The notes under the pieces: generated by a model
What the model was told of the DNA's origin: nothing
Seen by the model: only the letters and a program-made list of their open reading frames with translations
Databases searched by the model: none
Position numbers and translations under genes: made by a program
Shown here: positions 35,103-47,100 of the stretch, one piece after another
Layout of the letters: the number at the start of each line of letters is the position of its first letter
How positions within the stretch are numbered: position 1 is the first letter of the stretch
Assembly: GCA_007115705.1 (NCBI GenBank)
Contig: QXEO01000237.1
Span: 1,984,108-2,048,107 of the forward strand
DNA: 64,000 nt
Direction of reading: 5' to 3'
From: Dactylis glomerata
Taxonomy: Eukaryota > Streptophyta > Magnoliopsida > Poales > Poaceae

Positions 35103-38100
35103 GTCTCCCACTTGCACTAGAGTCAATAATCTAGTCAATACTTGCGCATTCAACACCTATGGCATTCCGGTGTTACTCATACGCGTTGCACGTGGTAAAC
35201 CTTATCTACGGGTCTGACACTTTCAGGTCCGTTTGTATTTGCATATCTTTTGCGTCATCACGCATTACTCATCTTGACATGAGATGTCATCGTATAAACT
35301 TGGTCTTCTGGTGAGACCTTTGTATCTTGGCCGAGACTATGTTGTCACTATTGTCATACAATAGAACTACATAGTGCTAGCACACTTAGAGATATCCACC
35401 GTGCGTCGAAATACTCATTGGTCCGCACACATCGGTATGTATGATTTCCAATAAGTCCGTTGCTCGCTCCATTATTCCGGAGAACGGGTTTTTGATCATC
35501 TTGCCCATGAGGCATGGCTTGCACGTGTCAAATGATTTAAAATCAAGAGACTTCAAAAGTCCATCAGAATGGAGTTTCTTCATGCGTTTTACGCCAATAT
35601 AACCTGGACGACAGTGCCACAAATAAGTTGGATTATCACTATCTACTTTGCATCTTTTATACCGCTTCTAAAGCGATTATATACTTAGCCCTCGTTGCAG
35701 TGTCCGCCACAATATTAACATTGGAACTCATCCAAGTCATCATGGAACTTTCTTCCATCTTATTATGCCACCTTCTAACTCAAAACAAATAGCTTAAAAA
35801 TTGAGATAAAATTTTACTTATATGTGTGACAAAGCCAATGTAACTCATTGCAATGAACCATTTGTCACTTCTGCATACAGAACATATTCTTACTTCTTCG
35901 AAAGTGCATAAGAATATCTTTACTATTGTCCAACGATCATCATATGAATGCTATAACCTTTAGAGCATTGGACACATCTGGATCTACATATCATGGTATA
36001 CAAGATTGATAAAATCATTCTTGTGGTTTCACTCATCAAGTGTCAAAACAATTGATTCTTGCTCCAACCTCTTCCATGCAACAAGAACCGTTCTTATTGT
36101 TTCCATATTGAACAAATTCAATATTTCATCTATGTACTCTGGCAAAACTATATTAGTGCCTCAATCTATCTGCATAGACATTGATGCTTAATATTCTGAT
36201 TTTACCTAAGTCTTTCATCAAAAACTAATTTTTAATAAAAACTTAACAATATCAAGAAAAACACATTATTTCTAATAAACGATATGTCGTCCACATAAAG
36301 TATTAGAAATATGTCTGAGCGCTCCCACTTACTTTCTTGTAATACAAACATCTTCTAATATCTTGATGAAATTAACACTTTAACATTTTCATCATTGAAG
36401 ATTCCAACTTCGCTATGCTTACTTCTACCATAGAAGTTTGCATACATATCTAGCAACCTTTGAATCAACAAAACCCATTGGGTCGTGTTAGGTACACATC
36501 CTTGGTGTGCATTCCGGTAGAGGAACGTTGTTTCGTTTATTCAACTATCATATCTCAATATGTAATTGTTGCTAGAATAATTCATATGACGAAGTCAGGG
36601 CCCATCACCGCTTCTTTGTATATTGTTGGTTACTATTATCTAATAATATCTCGTCCTCAAATCTTGCTATTTGATTACGACCAACTTGGTTAAATAGGAA
36701 CTTTGATGTCCATGACTACAACATATTGTAGGTGCGTGAGCCATGAATGCAGTTGCCGCTTCCAGAACATTTTCCGGTGCTGTGCTACTCTGATCATCTT
36801 GCTCAGGTTCAATAACCTCATCAAGTTCTATTTTCCTCCCACTTAAACCTTTCGCGAAAAACTCCTTCATAAGAAATTCACTTCTTTTAGTGACAATCAC
36901 TTTTATTTGGGTTTATGGCAGAAGGAACACCCATCGACATTCTTTGGGATAACCTACAAAGACTTACTAATCCGACTTTGGTTGTAAACATTTTACATAT
37001 GCTGTGCATACCAAAATAAAGACAACTATAACTTGTATGGTGTCATTTCAGCGAATTATGATGGTGCTCTATTCAGTGAAAAGCGGTAGTCTCTAAAGCA
37101 TAATCCACAAATTATATTGGTAGTTTTATTTCATCATTGATCTAACCATGTCAAACAAGGTTTGATTACATCCATCAAAAACTCCATACTACTATGGTGT
37201 TTATCACGATGCATGTTTGTGGAACAATTCCTCTAACTCTTAGATGTTTGCTAAACTTGTAACTCAAATATTCTTCTTTATGATCCAATCATAAAAAACT
37301 TGAATTTTTCTTGTTACAATAATTTCCACTTCATAAATTGAACAATTTCAATTATTTCATACTTCTATCTCATCAAGTAGATATACAATACATCTATTTG
37401 AGTCATTGATGAAATAGAAAATAGACCATGATCGACTTCACACCATGGACTACATACATCAACATGTATGATCTCCATTTAGTTAGTCGCTTGTTCTGTC
37501 CATGGCCCATGAACGAAGTTTAATCATCTTTAGGAAAAGTCTCACAAGCGTCAATCAATTCAAAATCAAATGACTCGAAATTCTATCAATATAGAATTTC
37601 TTTCATGTTTTGTTTCCAATATGACTTAAACGGCGGTGTCATATATAAGTGATATTCGTTTTGTCTTGCGACCTTTAGCATCAGTGTTATAAATGTCTAT
37701 TTCACCAACAAGATAATAATAATCTATCCATCGATTATGGAAGACGGTAATAATTTGAACAACCATTGCTTTCATAATACCGGAACAAAATAACAATTAT
37801 TAAGTTCTTAACAAATCTAGAAGGCTAGGTTTTATGCCAACGAAAAACACAATAACACATTTATTTGTTTCTCGATGCGCATTGTTACCACATTCTTTTG
37901 CTAGTTACTTAGGCCATCGTAGTTCTTGTATTATTGCTTTGTATGACATTTCATACCAACAATCTAGTATCCAATACCCAAGAATTACATTATGTACTAG
38001 CGAAGAATACATCTATAACATGTATATCATTTATATACCTGTGCTGGACATTTCCAGTCTTTTCCTTTTCTACCAAATACTTTTGTAGATCCTATTTAGC

Positions 38101-40041
38101 ATTTCCTCTCCTTTTAGAAGAATCTATCGACATCAATAGTGGCATCAATCATTTGACACATAGTCCAAAGGATGTTAGTCAAATACTAATAGCCTTGGAT
38201 TTTGCACTTTGAAGTGGATCGCCATCATCATATGATTGGTATTCTTCCAGATTCCATTCTTTAGTATTCTTTTGGTATGGCAAAACAATTTAGCTGATAC
38301 CTTTTCATTCATCTTATCATGACAACTTTCATGATGAAACTACTATAGCTCTTAAGGACAAATGCAAGTATAATATTAGTTTCCCAAACTTTTGGGTGAT
38401 CGGGATGCCTAGCATCTTCAATCTTCGCATATATTCATACAATATGAGCATATGTTCTTTTACTAAATTATACTTAATCATTTTGCAAACAATCAAAGTT
38501 TTAGATATCAAATATCTTTCACTTCTTGTTAGTTTCTGAAACAATTCTTTCAGCTCCAAGATCACTTTGATTCTCAAACAATTTTTGAAGATCAATTTCT
38601 CATGGAGGCAAACATGATCTTAGATGCTAAACTTGAATCATTGCTCTTAGATTAATACAACTTATTAAATCGCATGGAGCAAGTGAGGTGTGCTAAAGTT
38701 TGCAATAAGACTTAATCCTTACTCTTGACATTCTAACTAAACGGTACTAGTCCGTAAAGTGATTATCCAGAATTCTATAGTTCTTTTAACTCAATTAAGC
38801 TAAGTGTCGGTGGGAAACGGTGCCAAAAACTACAACGACTTATGCAAATACATCAAGATTTAGTTCATGATAATTAGTTCAAGTTAATCAAATTACTAAT
38901 GAACTCCCACTAAATTCAACATCCCTCAAAGTTGTTTAGTGAAGCATGATCCAAATTCACTACACTGAGACCGATCATCACGTGAATGATGTAGCTTTAA
39001 TGGTGAACATCAACATGTTGATCATATCATCCATATGACTCATGCTTGACCTTTCGGTCCGTGTGTTCCGAGGCCATGTCTGTACATGCTAGGCTCGTCA
39101 AGTCAAACCCAAGTATCTCCGCATGTGCAAATACTGGCTTGCACCCGTTGTATGTGAACGTAGAGTTTATAGCACCCGATCATCACGAGATGCTTGAACA
39201 CGACGAACTTTCACAATGGCGCATACGAGGGGAGAACACAATTTTATCTTGATCTTTAAGTGAGGAATCATCTTATAATGCTACCGTCGCGATCAAAGCA
39301 TAATAAGATACATAAAAGGATAAACATCACATGCATATAATTTTATGTGACATGGTATAGCCAATCTCCGCACAATGATCTCCATCTTGTGCACGCCGGC
39401 ATGATCTCCATCACTCCACCATGATTGCCTCCACCACGAATAGCAACTACAAGTATTGCTAACTACTTAGCGATAAAGTAAAGCTATTACATGGCGTATA
39501 AGAAGTTGACACGCAGGTCATACACAATTATAAAGACAACCATATGGCTCCTGCCGGTTGTGAACTCATCGACATGCAAGTCGTGAAATATTACAAGACA
39601 TGATCATCGCATACATCACATATATCACATCACATCTTGTGGCCATACCATATCACAAAACACTCCCTGCAAAAACAAGTTAGACGCCTCTACTTTGTTG
39701 TTGCATGTTTTACGTGGCTTATGGGAGTAGCAAGTTAAGAACGATTCTTACCTACGAAAAGCCACAACGGTGATATTATGGTTGCTAACATCCGTTGTAA
39801 ATCCCATGACTACTATAGTGAGAGAAACTGGCATCCACCAGCCGCATGTGTGGAACAAGCCACACGTCAAGTGCGGAGCCGGTCTCGCGAACGAGGTCGC
39901 GTAAAGTTGGCCTGGACCGCTTCGATCTCACTATGCCGCGCCATAAGAAATATACAACATAGAGGTTTGCAACAGAAAACATCAACGCCCGCAACAAGCA
40001 TGTTGCGTTCTACTCGTGAAACACATCTACGCATAGATCTA
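35103..40041 (-). pseudogene. Degenerate copia interior with a displaced, better-preserved pol segment
   Basis: Right to left: leader (40041 to about 38855, close to the first element), weak gag (38600-37700), integrase traces (37700-37000), an inter-domain region (near 36730-36870, cf. 840-960), and the RT motif region (near 36290-36345, cf. 60-170). Stops are dense. Next to the 3' LTR, 35391-35660 is a well-preserved GAG pre-integrase/integrase segment (LHSDGLL, CLMGKM, HTDVCGP) closely matching 1566-1832. A degenerate copy of that region is already present in its proper place near 37400-37700. Confidence 0.85.
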
Positions 40042-40053
40042 GCTCTGATACCA
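40042..40053 (-). other. Primer-binding site of the second copia
   Basis: Minus strand TGGTATCAGAGC, as in the first element, one base from the LTR. Confidence 0.93.
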
Positions 40054-40054
40054 C

Positions 40055-41783
40055 TAAAGGGTTTCGCAGCATAGTAAATCAAAAAATTTCCTACGGAAGC
40101 GAACAAGAAAGCCAAGATCTAATCTAGGAGATGTAATCAACGAGAGAGGTAGATGAGATCTTCATACCCTTGAAGAAATCGCACAGCGGAAACGTTCAAC
40201 AGAACGTGGATGATGTAGTCGTACTAGCCGTCTCCTCCCCGCGATCCGATCCGATCCTACGCCGCAAGTGGCGGCGCCTCCGAGAGATGCACACGTACGG
40301 TGCAGCGACGTCTCCTCCTTCCTTGGTCCAGCAAGTATGGTGGAGAGATAGATTGGATCTGCAGCACGATGGCGTGGTGCTTATGGTGGAGAGTTTCTGC
40401 GGCAGGGCTTCGCCTACGCACAGTCGCGCGAGAGAGAGATTGGAGGGCAGCAGTTGGCCGGCGGCTAGGGTTTTAAGGTTAGAACGCCCCAGCCCTCCCC
40501 TCCCCTTTAAATAGGTCAAGGGGGGCGGCCAAGGGGGCTTCCTTAGCCTCCAAGTCAAGCCGGTGGCCCCAGGGAGAAAACTTGCCCCCTAAGTTTCATT
40601 TGCCTTGGCCCATAAGAAAACCCTAGGGTTTTGCCCTTGGCCTCATAGGACAAGTGGGCATGGACGACCAGGCCCATGTAGGCATCACCCTTTGGTCCAT
40701 GTGGACCCTTTGGGGCATGTGGGCCCCACCATGGAGCCCTCCAGAACTTTCTAGAACATTCTGGTACTCTACCGAAAAAAGTCCAGAACTTTTCTGAAAC
40801 CCAAAAACTGCTTTCCATTATATGAATCTTATTCTCCGGACCATTCCGGAACCTCTCGTGATGTCCGGGATCTCATCCGAGACTCCGAACGAAAAACTAA
40901 ATAACCAATTATCCATTCTATCCTAGCGTCGATGCACGTTAAGTGTGTGACCCTACGGGTTCGAGAATATGCAGACATGATCTTCTATCAATAATCAACA
41001 GCGGGATCTGGAAACCCATATTGACTCCCACATATTCATCGATGATCATATCGGATGAACCACGATGCCAGGATTCAATAAATCCCATATATGTATTCCC
41101 TTCGTCACACGATATTTTACTTGCCCGAGATTCGATCGTCGGTATCGCCATACCTAGTTCAATCTCGTTCACAGCAAGTACTTTACTCGTTCTGTAATCC
41201 GATATCACTTTGTGATTAACTCCTTAACCACGTGCTTGCAAGCGATGTTGATATCGATTACCGAGTGGGCCCGAAGTATATCTCTCCGACTTGGGAGGGA
41301 CAAATTCCATCTCGATACATGCAACCCAACAAGTACTTTCCGATCACCTGAGGGACACCTTTATGATCACCCTTTCATAGGATGACGTTTGATGACCTCA
41401 AAGCTTTCTTCCGATACCAGGGAGTTGCATTATCTCATGGTCTAAGGAATACAATACTTGACATAGGAAAAGCTTCGCAAAGATGAACACAATGACACGA
41501 TCTAATTGCTGTGCTTTATTTGGGTCTGTCCATCACATCATTCTCCTAATGACATGACCTCATTATTAATCGACAACTCATGTCTATGGTTAGGAAAGCT
41601 TAACCATCATTAATCAATGAGCTAGTCTAGTAGAGGCATACTAGGGACACGGTGTTGTTCATAAACCACACAAGTATTAATGTTTCCGCTTAATACAATT
41701 ATAGCATGGAGTATAAACATTATCATGAACAAGAAATATGATAATAACAATATTATTATTGCCTCTAGGGCATATTTCCTTGA
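40055..41783 (-). repeat. 5' LTR of the second copia element
   Basis: 1729 bp, almost identical to 33374-35102. The frames of about 85-120 aa open in both LTRs (40170-40514, 33489-33833 and others) are repeats of each other and not genes. Confidence 0.92.
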
Positions 41784-42324
41784 TTAATATGCTTGGCTCA
41801 CCTGTTAATGTTGTTAGTACAACCAAAGAAGACATCAAAGTACCAATACCTTGCAAACTTGTAGGATTGCATGAAGCTTTGGAAAAGAATTTTGATTGGA
41901 TTTGTCCTGAAAACCCTTTTGATGAAAGTAGGGAACCCAAGAGTATTCACAAGGGATCTTCAAAAACTCATTTGGACATAATACAATTTATTGTTGAGAA
42001 GACTTCTGCAATTGATCTTAGTGCCTCACTTGATATTACTTGATTTCAACTTTCTGCGCCTAGCTCAAAGGCGTTAAAGAAAAACACTCTTGGGAGATAA
42101 CCCAATGTTTTCTTTTCAGTACTTTTTCTTTTATTTGAGTCTTGGAAGTTATTACTACTGTAATGACCTCTCCTTATCATTTTTATTTCGTTTTTGTGCC
42201 AAGAAGAACCTCTAATTTGAGGAAGGTAAGATTTGGGGAAGTTGATGTCCTGAAACATATTTCTGCGCTGTACCATAAAAATTCGTGAAAATTCTCAGAA
42301 TATCTTTTTGATCTGAAATTTGTT

Positions 42325-45300
42325 CACTACTGCAGAATTGCTTATAGCCGCAAGATTATTAGTGACGGCAAACAACAAGCCCATCACTGGTAACCATAAC
42401 TAGTGGCGGGCGAGAAAATGACTATCACTGGTACAAAATAGCAGTGACGGGCACCACAAATACTGCCACTAGTATTGTCGTAGAGGCCTTTTGAACTGAT
42501 GAAATTTAGTTAGCGACGGACAAGTATCGATGCCTGTCACAGGTAGTGGTTCTTCCACTAACGTACCTCTAAAACGGGTCGTCACTTGCGTCTGGCTGTA
42601 GACGCAGTTACTGAATCTCGTGTTCCCGTGTCAACCGTTTCACAATAGGTGTGGTCTTTCGTTCCACCGCTCCGCAATCCCAACGAAGAAAAGAACTTTG
42701 TGCCAAAAAAACAAAGAAAGGAACTTAAAATAAACAAATCCCGGCGTTTACCCTACCGCTTCGCCCTACTCCATCGTCTAATCCTAGTCAACCCATCCCT
42801 AATCCGTCCGGCGGCGCACGCCGAATCCCATCGAGTCGCAGCTTGGATGATCGGAGCTACTGCCGGCACGGAGCTGCGTCGTATCTCCGGAACTCGACGA
42901 GGACGTCCACAAGGGGCGGAGCTGTAGAGGCCTCCTAACCTCGTCGCTCTCATGGTCGAGTGCCAGCCGTCGGGATACTGACGAGGTCTGCCTCCTTGAG
43001 GCCTGGATCGACGCCGACAAGTCTCTCCCGGAAGCAAGCCCCACCACCCAACCCTCCCCTCGGAGTACTCCGCTGCCAACATAAGGAGAAGTGCACGACC
43101 TGTACCGGCAAAGGAGATCGGCTGTGTAGTCAGAGTATGGCGCGTGCATGTGATTCTACGAGTTGACGCGCTGCGGAAGGCAGAGTAGAAAGATATGAAC
43201 GAGATCCACCGGGCCGCCTGCCGCACGCATTCTGCGGCTGCTATGTTCCGCAAGACTCTGGCGTCATTCTAGATTTCTAGTAAGTTTGTGCGTTTGATTT
43301 ACTTCATAAATTCCCCTTATATGGAACGCAGAGGACGAACTGTGGTACAGCTGTGAATTGTTATCACACTTCCGTTTTTAGTACTGAAGTTTTTTGCATC
43401 ATATAGGTCGCACTTCTAATGCTATTCATACAGTAGCTCTGGGTGAAACTACAAAGCTGTATTTTTTTTTTGTTTTTCTGTACCTCAGGACACCATTGCT
43501 ACCTGAAGAGTATTGCTACCTGTCAGTGGAGTATTTGAACAGTACAGTACGGAATGTTAAGCAATGGGCTTGGACACTTGGTGTTGTTTTCAGGAATATG
43601 AAGTAGTGAGTTACATTGTGAAATTTCAGAGAAGTTCACAGTAAGTATTGGTCTTTGGTGGTCATGAGTTATTAGTTGTAGTACGAATTTTATCATAGAA
43701 CTTTTAACTTTTTTTTTCTCATCAGGTCAGAAGTTTCTTTTAATTAACATGCTGTCGAGCACCAAGCCCTCTAATGATAGCTGATGAATATTGGATATGG
43801 AAACATTCTATGGTGACTACATCTGATGCTTGGATCTTCGGATTACACATGAGGAAAGTTTTTTACTCTTTGTCATATGAAGTGGTGACACTTCCAATCG
43901 TTTACAAGGTAATGTTTTTCTCCATTATTTTCAAGCACTCTGCACGAGTTAATTGCTTGCTCCATATATATTTACAGTGCAAAGAATTAATGGTACTTAA
44001 ATACTTTTAAAAAATTTGTTCTAATTACCGCCGGGGTTGTTAACTCCAAAATATTTCTAATTCTGATGTACTTGACAGCTTACATCAAATAAGCATGATT
44101 GATGGGAACATTTAGTTGGACATAATTATATTTGAAGTCACATCGCATACCAAATATCATGGCCTGATGCAGAGATGCATGAGTAGCAGCAGTAACTACT
44201 GTTTGAGAGCAAAGGTACGTCTCCCCCTTAAAAAAAATCATTGTTTCTTTTATATTATGTTACAAGATACTTGCTTTGAAAAATACTGAACTGAAATATA
44301 TGTGATATCTATATCTAAGTATCTTAGAGGATTGTTAGACTGTTAGCATGTTTTGCACCTTCTCTTCCATTACGTGTTTGGCTTAGGTAAGATTTGGGTG
44401 GGGCGGGGAGATGGGAGTAAATGGAAAATGCTTTCCGTAGTTTTTTGTATTAGATAACTTTTATATATATTAAAAAAGGCTGGATATCCATGATCTGATT
44501 AGTTTATTGCAGTTTCTAAGTTGTAACCCTATTTTTTACTCGTGAACACAAATAATAGTTGGAGGGTAAAAATTATAACTTACGCTTCAAGTATCAATTT
44601 GATCTATTGAGTGATTCCAGATATTATTGTATTGAATGTACTTAGAAACAAAGAAGTGCCATGGCGTACAGTGGCTTGAGGATATGTATACTTCACCAAG
44701 GTTGTGTGCCGTTGTAGCAATGTTCGTATCTGTATATTCTAAGGTAGTTATTGTCTCTTTTTTCTCTACAGTTTTATGAGATTCGTGATTCCTTGCTCTT
44801 AAGTTGTTTGCTAATGTATGAGTGTACCCAGAAATTAATTAGGCTTATGGAGAGCGTCAACATGGGAAACACCTCGTGTCTCGAGCACCTCATCCCGTCG
44901 GAATGTCAGAAAGCTGATGGTGGATCCTGCACCAAAGTTAAGATTGTCCATGTCCCCATACTGAGCTTATATGGAGACCCTACCAATGGGCAAATCCTTC
45001 AACGCCGCCAAGATTACGTCACCGCACTCCCAGAGTGTTGGACAACAGGCACTGAAGGCGTTGCCCAAGGCCTTATACAAAGCATTGGGCCAATATCATT
45101 AGACGTGAATTTAGTTGTTATGAAGGTTATATGAAAATAGATATATAATAGATATTGAAAGTGAATAATTATTGAGCTGAAGTGAAATGTATGCAATTAC
45201 AGATGAATTGCATGTATGAATGAATTTTGGATGTATAATTATATTTTTTTAATTCATAGAAACTTAGTAGTGACGGGCCCAAATAAAATGGCTGCCACTA

Positions 45301-45435
45301 GTAATAAATACTAGTGACGGGCGCGTGCCTGTCACTGGTAACCACTTACCAGTGACAAGTTACCAGTGATGGGCGCTTTGCCCGTCACTAACAAGCCTTT
45401 TGAGCCCGTCACTGGTAGGCTATTCTGCAGTAGTG
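42325..45435. mobile_element. CACTA transposon, non-autonomous, with possible captured sequence
   Basis: 3111 bp with terminal inverted repeats CACTACTGCAGAAT at 42325 and ATTCTGCAGTAGTG ending at 45435. Target duplication GTT (42322-42324, 45436-45438); the empty site TTTGTTGTGCATATG is seen at 55200. Subterminal repeats AGTGACGGGC and GCCCGTCACT are dense in the first 250 and last 200 bp. No transposase was recognised. The interior has a GC-rich stretch (42740-43250) and an ORF-like stretch (44840-45134), which suggest captured host sequence. Confidence 0.92.
44751..45134 (+). other. ORF of unknown function inside the CACTA element
   Basis: 127 codons, of which the last 80 or so (from about 44860) have ordinary protein composition (SECQKADGGSCTKVK, CWTTGTEGVAQG). 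No family recognised. Could be a captured exon or chance. Confidence 0.3.
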
Positions 45436-46730
45436 GTTGTGCATATGCCCCAGGTTATATCCAAACTTTAATTAGTTTTGCACTTTTCGATTTGAGCAAC
45501 AGAAGGTCCTCGAAAAAAATCGATCTTTGTCAGCTGTTCTGTTTTGACAGATTCTACCACTATTTTTGTTTGCCTCTCGATCGTTTTTTTTGAGTTCTTT
45601 TGATCATGGAACTTTTGAGGAAGTTGCTACAGTAGCTGATGCTTTAATGGTTGGTATATTTGAGTTTGAAACTAAACCAAAAGGGTAGATTTACTATCAT
45701 GTTTATACTAATGCTGCTAATAGAATTGTGTGAAGTTTTGTATGAAGGAAGTTTTCAAGTGTAGGGAATGGAGAGTGATGAGATGAGATGAAGTATGGAC
45801 AAAAGCTCAAGCTTGGGGATGCCCATGTCACCCCAAGAAATATCCAAGAGGTACAAGCATCAAAGCTTGGGGATGCCCCCCTTCTTCATCGGCAAAAATT
45901 AGATCACCTTTCAACATACTATATTTTTATTGCTTCATATTCTATGCGTTTTTTTTGGAGAGTCTTTACTTTTGCTTTCAGTTTTCTTTTGTTTTGTTTG
46001 CTGTAATAAATGGTTGGACCCCAACAAATTTCTTTTGGAGAAGACATACCTCGTTTTTCATTGCCAAGAACACTCTAGTTTTTAGTCTTATCGTTCAATG
46101 AGTGTTCTCTTTTTCTAGTACTGCGTTTAGTTTTTGTTTTTTGCCTTGATTTTTTTTCAGACCTTGTTATATATTTGCATCAAGGTGTGTTTAGACCACT
46201 GGTCTATGTTGGTTTTCATCAAAATAGTTGTTTCAAAAAGGTTTTAATGGTGTTGGAAAAGAGAAAAAGTTTTCATACAAAAAGTGGTACAAATGGGAGC
46301 TTGTTTAGACTGCGGCTTAGACTTTTGCATGTCATGCTTGATGTCGTTTTGACAGTATGCTTAGTAGTTTTTGTTTGTAGCATGACTTGTCTCAAATGAC
46401 TGAGATTGCTTAATGAGCCTTTGAAAAAAATCATGTGTTGTTTTTATTATATGGGAGCATGTTATTGTGGTTTTCTCCTTTGATGCTTTATTTGGGTTGA
46501 CTTGGCGCATTCATACAACATGTTTGACTCTAACAAAGTCGCCATAATCCTCTATGATCATTTGGTTTTTGACTTGTGATACTACTTTATGCTTTGGTTA
46601 ATGATGTTTTGTCGCTATGCATGATTATGGCCGTTATTGCTCTCTTAGTTGGTCGCTCCCAGTCTTTTGCTAGCCTTCATTTTGTACTGAGTATGAGCTC
46701 TACTCGTGCATCCAACTTCCAAAAACCAAG

Positions 46731-47063
46731 TGACAAGGGTATAGTTAATAGAGCCCGTTAGTTGAGTACCCCTGATGCCCGTATAGCTAGGCCCAATTGT
46801 AATGATAGTCGAATACGAGTTCCTACCGTATGTCGATATTGTAATCTGTATCGGACCCTACCCGATCCTCGAGACCTGGCCACCTATATAAAGGGGCCAG
46901 GAGGGGACGGTGAGGGCAGATTGAAAGCAAACCAGGTTAAACACCCAAGTTTACTTTCGACGCGTACCTATTTCGACTAACTTTACCTTCGAGTTCATCC
47001 GACGCCCTATCTCCCCGATCCTAAGTCCTTCATCTAGGACATTTGTCGAGTTAACCCTCATCA
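46731..47063 (+). repeat. 5' LTR of the gag-only gypsy
   Basis: 333 bp, TGACAAGGG...CCCTCATCA. TATA box CTATATAAAGG at 46884-46894. PBS starts at 47065 (TTGGCGCCGAACGTGGGG). Confidence 0.92.
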
Positions 47064-47100
47064 ATTGGCGCCGAACGTGGGGACCTTGGGCGTTGGAATC

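Larger units (their letters stand above)
33374..41783 (-). mobile_element. Non-autonomous copia element with near-identical LTRs and decayed interior
   Basis: 8.4 kb, minus strand. LTRs 33374-35102 (3') and 40055-41783 (5') are both 1729 bp, and I count about five differences by eye. Target duplication TTAAT at 33369-33373 and 41784-41788; the intact target is at 54661-54680. PBS, leader and LTR ends match the copia at 1-6074. The interior is recognisable copia pol throughout but full of stops, so the proteins that moved it must have come from elsewhere. LTR ends on the element strand read TC...TA instead of TG...CA. Confidence 0.93.
33035..42043 (+). pseudogene. LARD internal ORF, unit 1, broken by a stop and by the copia insertion
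   Basis: Same ORF as 54331-54924. It starts at 33035 and meets a CAA-to-TAA stop at 33251-33253. The copia insertion at 33374 (TTAAT duplication) interrupts it, and it resumes at 41784-42043. At the codon where unit 2 has TAA (54709), this copy keeps GAA. Product unknown. Confidence 0.7.

Noticed and set aside
37834..38595. Several 84-92 aa frames
   Set aside because: Inside the degenerate copia interior, unrelated to its true reading direction or too decayed to call.
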